9,990 nt of DNA from an uncultured Oscillospiraceae bacterium (GTDB taxonomy: Bacteria; Bacillota; Clostridia; Oscillospirales; Oscillospiraceae). The notes below the pieces were generated by a model. That model was not told where the DNA came from. It did not search any database and saw nothing but the letters and a program-made list of their open reading frames with translations. The translations under genes and the position numbers were made by a program. Where the stretch lies: positions 1-9,990 of the forward strand of contig CAKTKF010000019.1 of NCBI GenBank assembly GCA_934569215.1, given 5' to 3'. This document shows, one piece after another, positions 5,498-9,990 of this stretch (positions are counted from its first letter, which is position 1; every line of letters begins with the position of its first letter).

Positions 5498-6409
5498 TTA
5501 CAATGTTTTTCTGTCCCCTGCGTCCAGAACCTCCACGACCTCCTTGCCGGAGGAGCTGAGGTTCTTGAAATTGCCCAGAATCTCGCTCACGGGATGGACA
5601 ATGGCAAAGGTATGGGGGTACTTATGGACGATCTGGCTGACCAGCGCCACCTGAGTCTTATTGACCACACACAGTAGAACGCTGGTCTCCCGGCCGGAGT
5701 ACATGCCCTTTGCGGGGAGGAAGGTCGCGGTGTGGTGGAGCTTCTTGATCAGCTCCTGAGAAACCTCCTGGGGGGAATTGGTGATGATTTCAAAGCAGAT
5801 GGCCTCCCGGCCGGACTTCATCAGCCGGTCGCCCACCGTGGTGGACATGAAGGTATAGAGAATGCACAAAATCACCGGCTCCATCTGGCAGCCGTAGACA
5901 AAATAGCTGACGATGGCAATGGCGGAGTTAATGGCGAAGCTCATGCCGAAAAACGTCCGGTTGGGGCTGTGCTTGTGGACAATGGCGGAGATAAAATCCG
6001 TGCCGCCGGTATAGGCGCTGGCCTTGATGAGAATGGAGTACACAAAGCCCTGGATAACGCCCGCGACCATGGGTCCGAGAATTTTGCTGGTGCCGTTCTC
6101 CGTAACGTAGGCAAAGGCGGACAGATCCACCTTGTCCAGAATCAGCAGTCCCAGAGAGAAGGTGACCACGTAGACCATGCTGCGGATGGCCATGGGCTTA
6201 CTGACCTCAATATAGCACCAAATTGCCAGAGGAATATTGATCAGCAGGCTCAGATACCCCACGCTGACGCCGGTGACGTACTGGATCATGGTGCAGATGC
6301 CGTTGATGCCGGAGGGGGCGAACTGGTTGGGGAAAACGAACAGCTCGTAATTGACAGACGCCAGCAGCGCGATGAAGGCAATGACAAGATATGTCCAGAC
6401 CTTTTTCAT
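5498..6409 (-). CDS. YitT family membrane protein
   Basis: Integral membrane protein of 303 residues. The N-terminal two thirds carry the YitT (DUF161) domain with about five to six hydrophobic segments: about 5-27, 45-68, 76-93, 108-133 (containing the family-type SAYTGGTDFIS at about 131-141) and 150-190. The C-terminal cytoplasmic DUF2179 domain (about 205-290) is seen in EAICFEIITN, the GMYSGRETSVLLCVV segment and HTFAIVHPVSEILG. The biochemical function of the family is not settled. The length is typical. The start at 6409 has AGGAG (6416-6420, - strand) 6 bases before the ATG. A strong promoter lies about 50 bases upstream. The gene is divergent from dnaA and lies upstream of guaB on the same strand, with 83 bases and a hairpin between them. 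Confidence 0.93.
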   Translation of the reverse strand: MKKVWTYLVIAFIALLASVNYELFVFPNQFAPSGINGICTMIQYVTGVSVGYLSLLINIPLAIWCYIEVSKPMAIRSMVYVVTFSLGLLILDKVDLSAFAYVTENGTSKILGPMVAGVIQGFVYSILIKASAYTGGTDFISAIVHKHSPNRTFFGMSFAINSAIAIVSYFVYGCQMEPVILCILYTFMSTTVGDRLMKSGREAICFEIITNSPQEVSQELIKKLHHTATFLPAKGMYSGRETSVLLCVVNKTQVALVSQIVHKYPHTFAIVHPVSEILGNFKNLSSSGKEVVEVLDAGDRKTL

Positions 6410-6457
6410 ACCGAACTCCTATGAATCCTACGGCCATTGCCGGGTTCTTAATGTTCG

Positions 6458-6486
6458 ATTTTAGCATAGTTTTGTCCACGGGTCAA
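6458..6486 (-). promoter_or_regulatory. Near-consensus promoter of the YitT gene
   Basis: On the - strand, TTGACC (6481-6486), a 17-base spacer and TAAAAT (6458-6463), the -10 preceded by TGC (extended -10). Transcription should start near 6451, about 40 bases upstream of the yitT start codon. Confidence 0.75.
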
Positions 6487-6614
6487 GGTATAATTCGACG
6501 AAATTTTTCTTTCCGGGGAAAACAGATATGGGCGGGTTTCCTCTTTTTACGGACGATCAGATGTACTTTGTTTAATTTAGGATTCTTTTGGCGTCCCTTT
6601 CGGGAATTGATTGT

Positions 6615-6650
6615 ATTTCCACAAAAAAACCTTGTTTTTTCTGTGGAAAT
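6615..6650. repeat. Inverted repeat of DnaA-box-like arms upstream of dnaA
   Basis: ATTTCCACA (6615-6623) and its exact complement TGTGGAAAT (6642-6650) face each other. Pairing continues inward (AAAAAAC with GTTTTTT) after one bulged C at 6641, leaving a 3-base loop: 16 base pairs in all. Each outer arm differs from the DnaA box TT(A/T)TNCACA at only the first base, and the same ATTTCCACA recurs in oriC at 8217-8225. It can be read as a pair of weak DnaA sites or as a hairpin. Confidence 0.65.
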
Positions 6651-6660
6651 GTGATAAAAT
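6632..6660 (+). promoter_or_regulatory. Candidate dnaA promoter
   Basis: TTGTTT (6632-6637), 17-base spacer, TAAAAT (6655-6660), with TGA before the -10 (extended -10). The -35 and spacer lie inside the inverted repeat of DnaA-box-like arms, so bound DnaA would cover the promoter; autorepression of dnaA is known in other bacteria. It implies a leader of about 200 bases. Confidence 0.5.
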
Positions 6661-6723
6661 TTAGGTTGAGAGATTATACGCAAAAATAGAGTGATTTCTA
6701 CTGTTTTTACCTCAAAAGAGTTA

Positions 6724-6850
6724 GGAAAGCTCTGATTCAATTGGCAAGAGCTGACGGCGAGAGATCTTTATATATTTTCCGCTTTGGAAACCGCACAGCC
6801 GGTGGAAAAGATCCGCTGCTCAGCCGAAGACAATTGATTCAGAGATTTCC
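6724..6850 (+). promoter_or_regulatory. Long imperfect stem-loop in the dnaA leader
   Basis: Outer arms 6724-6743 and 6831-6850 pair at 18 of 20 positions (mismatches 6729/6845 and 6736/6838). After a symmetric 6 x 6 purine-rich internal loop (6744-6749 and 6825-6830), 6750-6759 pairs with 6814-6824 (one bulged C at 6819, one G·U at 6756/6817). After a 3-base bulge, 6763-6769 pairs with 6807-6813. The apical part can form two small hairpins (6776-6790 and 6790-6803). About 35 base pairs are made overall. The structure ends 5 bases before the AAAGGAG ribosome binding site (6855-6861), where it could affect dnaA translation or mRNA stability. I do not recognise it as a named RNA family. Confidence 0.6.
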
Positions 6851-6868
6851 AAGGAAAGGAGCTGCCCT

Positions 6869-8182
6869 ATGTATTCATCTGCCTATGTGTGGGCAAAGGT
6901 TTTAAGCCATATGGAAGAGCGGCTGGGGGCTGTCACCGTTTCGGCCTGGTTTGACGACGCCGAGGTGGTGGAGCTGAACGAGAACAATCTGATTCTGTAC
7001 TCCCCCTCGGATTTCCGCCGGGAGATCATCCGCCGCCGCTGCACCGATTACATTCAGGACGCGCTGAAGGAAGTGTTCAATTCCGACGCGAAGCTGATGG
7101 TCTTCGGCGACGAGGAGCTGGACGCCTTCAAGCAGAAGGGGAAAAGCGTTTCCTCCATGGACTTCAATCCCCAGTTTACCTTTGACAACTTCGTTGTCGG
7201 CCCCTCCAACCGCTTTGCCCACAGCGCGGCCATTGCCGTTTCCAAGACACCGGGGCAGGTGTATAACCCCCTGTTTCTTTATGGCCCCCCCGGCGTGGGC
7301 AAGACCCATTTGCTGTACGCCATCGCCAACGGCATCCGCAAGGAAAATCCCAACGCCAACATCGTCTACATCAAGGGCGACCAATTTACCAATGAGCTGA
7401 TTGCCGCCATTCAGAACGGCAAAAATATTGAATTCCGCAGCAAATACCGGGAAGCCGACCTGTTTCTCATCGATGATGTGCAGTTCATCGCCGGTAAGGA
7501 ATCCACCCAGGAGGAATTCTTCCATACCTTCAATAAGCTCTACGAGGAGCATAAGCAGATCGTCATGACCTCCGACCGCAAGCCCAGCGACATGCTGACC
7601 CTGGAAGATCGGCTGAAAACCCGGTTTGAGTGGGGCTTGCTGGCGGACATTCAGCCGCCGGATTACGAGACCCGTATGGCCATTCTGAAAAACAAGGCGA
7701 AAAACCTGGGTCTGAACCTTTCCGATGACGTGTGCAACTACATCGCCATCAACGTCACCAACAACGTCCGGCAAATTGAGGGTACGGTCAAGAAGATTCT
7801 GGCCTACCGGGATCTCAACAACATGCCTCTGGATCTTCCCAATATCTCCCGGGCCATCGACGACATGTTCAAGAGCGAAGGCAACGCCCTGCCCACCCCC
7901 AGCCTGATCATCAGCCAGGTGTGCAAGTTCTATTCCATCGACGAAGTCGTTCTTCGGGGTACCCAGAAAAACAAGGGTACCGCCGAGGCCAGGCAGATCG
8001 CCATGTATCTGATCCGCAAGCTCACCAACCTGAGTCTGCCGGACATCGGCAAGGAATTTGCCCGGGATCACTCCACGGTATTGTACGCCATCCGGAAAGT
8101 CGAAGTCGCGCTGAAAAACGGAGACACCACCATGCAGAATAACATCCGGGACATCACCGCGAACATCAATTCCTGTCTGTAA
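6869..8182 (+). CDS. dnaA: Chromosomal replication initiator DnaA
   Basis: AAA+ ATPase that binds DnaA boxes, forms a filament and opens the origin. The 437-residue protein has domain I at about 1-80 (oligomerisation and helicase loading; AWFDDAEVVEL), a very short linker (about 85-100), the AAA+ domain III from about 101 to 330, and DNA-binding domain IV from about 345. Walker A is GPPGVGKTH (139-147), Walker B LFLIDD (198-203), sensor I MTSDR (233-237), the arginine-finger region LEDRLKTRFEWG (245-256) and sensor II NNVRQIEG (298-305). The domain IV signature is RQIAMYLIRKLTNLSLPDIG with RDHSTV (399-404). Walker A differs from the usual GG-x-G-L-GKT, and the turn before RDH is one residue shorter than the usual FGGRDH. 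The start follows AAAGGAG (6855-6861) at 7 bases. dnaN follows after the origin region. Confidence 0.98.
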   Translation: MYSSAYVWAKVLSHMEERLGAVTVSAWFDDAEVVELNENNLILYSPSDFRREIIRRRCTDYIQDALKEVFNSDAKLMVFGDEELDAFKQKGKSVSSMDFNPQFTFDNFVVGPSNRFAHSAAIAVSKTPGQVYNPLFLYGPPGVGKTHLLYAIANGIRKENPNANIVYIKGDQFTNELIAAIQNGKNIEFRSKYREADLFLIDDVQFIAGKESTQEEFFHTFNKLYEEHKQIVMTSDRKPSDMLTLEDRLKTRFEWGLLADIQPPDYETRMAILKNKAKNLGLNLSDDVCNYIAINVTNNVRQIEGTVKKILAYRDLNNMPLDLPNISRAIDDMFKSEGNALPTPSLIISQVCKFYSIDEVVLRGTQKNKGTAEARQIAMYLIRKLTNLSLPDIGKEFARDHSTVLYAIRKVEVALKNGDTTMQNNIRDITANINSCL

Positions 8183-8195
8183 TTGCGTCCTCATT

Positions 8196-8240
8196 TTCTC
8201 CACAGCCCCTGTGGAATGTGGAAATGTAAGCTGTTGATAA
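8196..8240. promoter_or_regulatory. Left group of one-mismatch DnaA boxes
   Basis: TTCTCCACA (8196-8204, + strand), ATTTCCACA (8217-8225, - strand) and TTATCAACA (8232-8240, - strand) each differ from TT(A/T)TNCACA at one base. TCCACAG and CTGTGGA (8199-8215) form a 7-bp palindrome with a 3-base centre. It has no U tract, so it is read as paired DnaA sites and not as a dnaA terminator. Confidence 0.6.
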
Positions 8241-8270
8241 GTTGCACCCGTTTTCTCTGCTAACAGCCCC

Positions 8271-8279
8271 TGTGGAAAA
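8271..8279 (-). promoter_or_regulatory. DnaA box TTTTCCACA
   Basis: Exact match to TT(A/T)TNCACA on the - strand, within the second copy of the 15-base oriC repeat. Confidence 0.75.
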
Positions 8280-8287
8280 AGGATCCA

Positions 8288-8296
8288 TTATTCACA
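8288..8296 (+). promoter_or_regulatory. DnaA box TTATTCACA
   Basis: Exact match to TTATNCACA on the + strand, facing the next box at 8303-8311 across 6 bases. Confidence 0.8.
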
Positions 8297-8302
8297 TTTG
8301 GC

Positions 8303-8311
8303 TGTGGATAA
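8303..8311 (-). promoter_or_regulatory. DnaA box TTATCCACA
   Basis: Perfect consensus high-affinity box, read on the - strand. Confidence 0.88.
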
Positions 8312-8342
8312 AAAAGAATTGCGGCTCTAAAGAAAAAAGGAC

Positions 8343-8351
8343 TTATCCACA
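8343..8351 (+). promoter_or_regulatory. DnaA box TTATCCACA next to the unwinding region
   Basis: Perfect consensus box, the closest to dnaN. It lies 9 bases before the triplet tract at 8361, where a box is expected to nucleate the DnaA filament that opens the DNA. Confidence 0.88.
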
Positions 8352-8360
8352 TAAGTTTGC

Positions 8361-8428
8361 ACTACCACTGTTATTACTACCTAAACCTATTGAAAGAGAA
8401 ATATATTGAATAAAATCAGAAAGAAAGG
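8361..8428 (+). promoter_or_regulatory. DnaA-trio-like tract and AT-rich unwinding element
   Basis: From 8361 the + strand reads as triplets ACT ACC ACT GTT ATT ACT ACC TAA (8361-8384), so the other strand reads 3'-GAT/AAT-type trios, the element DnaA uses to grip single strands in Bacillus subtilis. Several trios are degenerate (GGT, GAC). The following bases to about 8428 are AT-rich and would serve as the unwinding element. A possible dnaN promoter (TTGAAA 8390-8395, TAAAAT 8411-8416, spacer only 15) overlaps it and is uncertain. Confidence 0.6.
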
Positions 8429-8429
8429 A
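8424..8429 (+). promoter_or_regulatory. Ribosome binding site that fixes the dnaN start
   Basis: AAAGGA lies 8 bases before the ATG at 8438 but only 2 bases before the in-frame TTG at 8432, so the ATG is the better start. Confidence 0.75.
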
Positions 8430-8437
8430 TTTTGACT

Positions 8438-9547
8438 ATGCGTTTTACCTGTGAAAAAAATATGCTGGTCACGGGACTGAACATCGCAGGACGTACTGTC
8501 GCCCAGAAGAGCAGTCTTTCCGTCATTGAAGGAATCCTCTGCAAGGCCGGACAGGGATTGAGCCTCACCGGTTATAATATGGAAACCGCCATCACCTATG
8601 AGATCGATGCGGACGTGTCCGACATGGGGCAGTGCATCCTCCCGGCGAAGCTGTTCGGCGACATTATCCGCCGCCTGCCGGAGGGGTCGGTGACCGTGGT
8701 GGTGGACGAGAATTATAAGGTCTCCATCCGGGCGGGGTACGCTTCCTTTACCATTTCCGCCGAGTCCGCCGAGGATTATCCGGAGCTGCCGGATGTGGGC
8801 GACGGACGGGCAATCCATATTCCTCAGAATAAATTGAAAGAGCTGATTTCCAGCACCATTTTTGCCGTCAGCGAAAATCAGGGTCGGCCGATTCATACCG
8901 GCGTGAAGTTTGAGGTGACGGACGCCTCGATTACGGCCGTGGCCGTGGACGGATTCCGGCTTGCCAGGCGCACCTTCCACCCGGAGGAGGGAACCGGACG
9001 GGAGATGAATTTCGTGGTTCCCGCCGCGGGACTCAAGGAAGTGGAAAAAATTCTCACGGACGTGGAGGATGACGCGGCCTTTACCCTGGGTACGAAGCAC
9101 ATTCTGTTCCAGGTGGGAAACGCCACGCTGGTGTGCCGGCTGCTGGAAGGAGAATTTCTGGACTGGCGGCGGGTGGTGCCGTCCAACTGCCCTATCAAAA
9201 TGGTGGCAAATGTGGGTGACCTGGCATCTTCCGTGGAGCGTGTCGGCCTGATCGTGTCCGAAAAGTACAAAAGCCCCGTGCGCTGCGTGTTCGGCAACCA
9301 GGAGCTGCAGATGCGCACCAGCACCACCATCGGCGCGGCGGAGGATCGCTGCTCCCTGGCCGGGGACGGGCAGGAGCTGGAAATCGGCTTCAACGTCCGG
9401 TATCTGGCGGAGGCGCTGCGGGTGATCCCCACGGAGGAGGTCACGCTGGAGCTGACCAACGGCCTAAGCCCCATCGTTCTGACCCCCGTGGATGAGAAGG
9501 AAGACTTTGCCTATATGGTGCTGCCGGTCAGAATCAAGAACGGATGA
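8438..9547 (+). CDS. dnaN: DNA polymerase III beta subunit (sliding clamp)
   Basis: Ring-shaped homodimer that encircles DNA and tethers polymerase and other partners. The 369-residue protein starts MRFTCEKNMLVTGLNIAGR and has the expected three similar domains of about 120 residues each. Family features include the first-domain segment LPAKLFGDIIRRLP and the middle-domain IHTGVKFEVTDASITAVAVDGFRLARR, whose DG-RLA is highly conserved. The third domain ends in YMVLPVRIKNG, which matches the usual Y-x-x-x-P-x-R-L type C-terminus that forms part of the partner-binding pocket. The length equals that of characterised clamps. It follows oriC and precedes yaaA by 16 bases, where AAGGAG overlaps the intergenic gap. 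It is probably transcribed with yaaA and recF from a promoter in oriC or from dnaA read-through. Confidence 0.98.
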   Translation: MRFTCEKNMLVTGLNIAGRTVAQKSSLSVIEGILCKAGQGLSLTGYNMETAITYEIDADVSDMGQCILPAKLFGDIIRRLPEGSVTVVVDENYKVSIRAGYASFTISAESAEDYPELPDVGDGRAIHIPQNKLKELISSTIFAVSENQGRPIHTGVKFEVTDASITAVAVDGFRLARRTFHPEEGTGREMNFVVPAAGLKEVEKILTDVEDDAAFTLGTKHILFQVGNATLVCRLLEGEFLDWRRVVPSNCPIKMVANVGDLASSVERVGLIVSEKYKSPVRCVFGNQELQMRTSTTIGAAEDRCSLAGDGQELEIGFNVRYLAEALRVIPTEEVTLELTNGLSPIVLTPVDEKEDFAYMVLPVRIKNG

Positions 9548-9563
9548 GCGAAGGAGTCGGCTT

Positions 9564-9815
9564 ATGAAGGTAGTCGTCAAAAAGAAGGATAACGTCATTC
9601 CCGTGGCGATCACCACGGAGTATATCAAATTGCAGGACGCCATGAAGCTGGCGAACGCCGCGGAAACCGGCGGCGAAGCAAAGCTGATGATTCAGGAGGG
9701 ACAGATTCTGGTCAACGGCGAAATCTGCCGGATGCGGGGCAAGAAACTGCGCCCTGGCGACCGGTTCGTCTGCGGCTCTCAGACGTATCAGATCTGCACC
9801 CATGAATCTGAATGA
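9564..9815 (+). CDS. yaaA: S4 domain RNA-binding protein YaaA (near RecF)
   Basis: An 83-residue protein dominated by an S4 RNA-binding domain (about residues 21-67: IKLQDAMKLANAAETGGEAK, then QEGQILVNGEICRMRGKKLRPGD). Small S4 proteins in this position between dnaN and recF are the conserved YaaA/RlbA type, linked in Bacillus to ribosome assembly. The N-terminus KVVVKKKD is basic. The chosen ATG has AAGGAG (9551-9556) 7 bases upstream; longer in-frame extensions would overlap dnaN and have no such site. The stop overlaps the start of recF by 14 bases, suggesting translational coupling. Confidence 0.92.
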   Translation: MKVVVKKKDNVIPVAITTEYIKLQDAMKLANAAETGGEAKLMIQEGQILVNGEICRMRGKKLRPGDRFVCGSQTYQICTHESE

Positions 9816-9990
9816 GCTGAAGCTCCGGTCGTTCCGAAATTATCGGGAAATCGCGGCGCGGTTTGACCCCGGCGTCAACCTGATCGTGGGAGACAACGCC
9901 CAGGGAAAAACCAATCTGCTGGAAGCCATCAGCTATCTTGGCAGCGGAAAAAGCTTCCGGGCGCAGAAAACCTCGGAAATGGTGCGGTTT
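9802..9990 (+). CDS. recF: RecF recombination/repair ATPase, 3'-partial
   Basis: SMC-like ATPase that binds single-strand gaps and helps load RecA during repair and fork restart. Only the first 63 residues are in the window. The start MNLNELKLRSFRNYREI matches the family's usual xL-x-L-x-x-FRNY beginning, and the Walker A motif GDNAQGKTNLLEAI lies at residues 30-43. SGKSFR at 48-53 also fits RecF. The ATG lies 14 bases inside the end of yaaA with no clear ribosome binding site of its own, so translation is probably coupled. The rest of the gene lies beyond the window. Confidence 0.95.
   Translation, partial: MNLNELKLRSFRNYREIAARFDPGVNLIVGDNAQGKTNLLEAISYLGSGKSFRAQKTSEMVRF

Larger units (their letters stand above)
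6410..6868. other. 459-base non-coding region between the YitT gene and dnaA
   Basis: No convincing gene is present. From left to right it holds the yitT ribosome binding site and promoter, then about 125 bases (6487-6614) of AT-rich sequence in which I see nothing definite. Next come an inverted repeat with a candidate dnaA promoter (6615-6660) and a long structured leader (6724-6850) before the dnaA ribosome binding site. The rpmH/rnpA genes that often lie here in Bacillota are absent. There are no exact DnaA boxes, so the main box cluster of the origin is downstream of dnaA. Confidence 0.75.
8183..8437. other. Replication origin oriC between dnaA and dnaN
   Basis: This 255-base gap carries a dense cluster of DnaA boxes in both orientations. 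Four match TT(A/T)TNCACA exactly (8271-8279 -, 8288-8296 +, 8303-8311 -, 8343-8351 +) and three have one mismatch (8196-8204 +, 8217-8225 -, 8232-8240 -). A 15-base direct repeat, ACAGCCCCTGTGGAA, occurs at 8202-8216 and 8263-8277, 61 bases apart. The rightmost exact box is followed by a triplet tract (8361-8382) and an AT-rich stretch up to dnaN, as in the basal unwinding region of Bacillus subtilis. The location between dnaA and dnaN is the classic one for Bacillota. Confidence 0.88.

Noticed and set aside
3840..5654. A 604-codon open frame on the + strand opposite guaB
   Set aside because: Antisense shadow of guaB running into the end of the YitT gene, same low-information composition and no ribosome binding site.
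6489..6494. TATAAT on the + strand as the dnaA promoter
   Set aside because: No -35 at 16-18 bases and no TGn extension; the perfect -10 alone, inside the yitT promoter area, is weak evidence.
6902..8203. A 433-codon open frame on the - strand opposite dnaA
   Set aside because: Antisense shadow of dnaA; Gly/Val/Asp-rich with no family match I can see, and its start would lie inside oriC.
8199..8215. Hairpin after dnaA as an intrinsic terminator
   Set aside because: The 7-bp stem TCCACAG/CTGTGGA has no following U tract and consists of DnaA-box sequence, so it fits origin sites better.
8432..8437. TTG at 8432 as the dnaN start
   Set aside because: It is only 2 bases from the ribosome binding site; the ATG at 8438 has the right spacing and gives the usual N-terminus.

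Overview
The window is chromosomal DNA around a bacterial replication origin. The order dnaA – DnaA-box cluster – dnaN – yaaA (S4 protein) – recF, the strong AGGAGG-type ribosome binding sites, the TTATNCACA DnaA boxes and the GC-rich codon use together suggest a Gram-positive Bacillota, most likely a Clostridia / Oscillospiraceae-type gut anaerobe. The phylum is a confident call; the family is inference.

Layout. Positions 1-2676 (+ strand) hold a compact cluster: serS (5' end outside the window), mscL and a LacX-type aldose 1-epimerase. It closes with a strong hairpin at 2683-2708. Positions 2709-3785 form a small island that looks lower in GC. It contains an XRE-type regulator (- strand), two tandem 51-residue ribbon-helix-helix genes (+ strand, not in a standard long-ORF list) fired from a divergent, overlapping promoter pair, and a DUF2442 gene (- strand). 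Hairpin terminators separate the parts. Positions 3909-6409 (- strand) hold guaB (IMP dehydrogenase of the unusual Tritrichomonas-like subtype) and, upstream of it, a YitT-family membrane protein with a near-consensus promoter.

Positions 6410-6868 are a 459-base non-coding region. It carries the yitT promoter, a candidate dnaA promoter embedded in an inverted repeat of DnaA-box-like sequences, and a long imperfect stem-loop (6724-6850) that ends just before the dnaA ribosome binding site. From 6869 the replication operon runs rightward: dnaA, then oriC (8183-8437) with four exact and several near-exact DnaA boxes, a DnaA-trio-like triplet tract and an AT-rich stretch, then dnaN, yaaA and the start of recF.

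How the genes work together. DnaA binds the boxes and opens the origin, DnaN is the sliding clamp, and RecF acts at gaps and stalled forks. guaB and serS are housekeeping genes that also lie near the origin in Bacillus subtilis. The usual rpmH-rnpA block is not found directly upstream of dnaA here; yitT and guaB occupy that place. The least explained parts are the dnaA leader stem-loop and the XRE / RHH / RHH / DUF2442 island.
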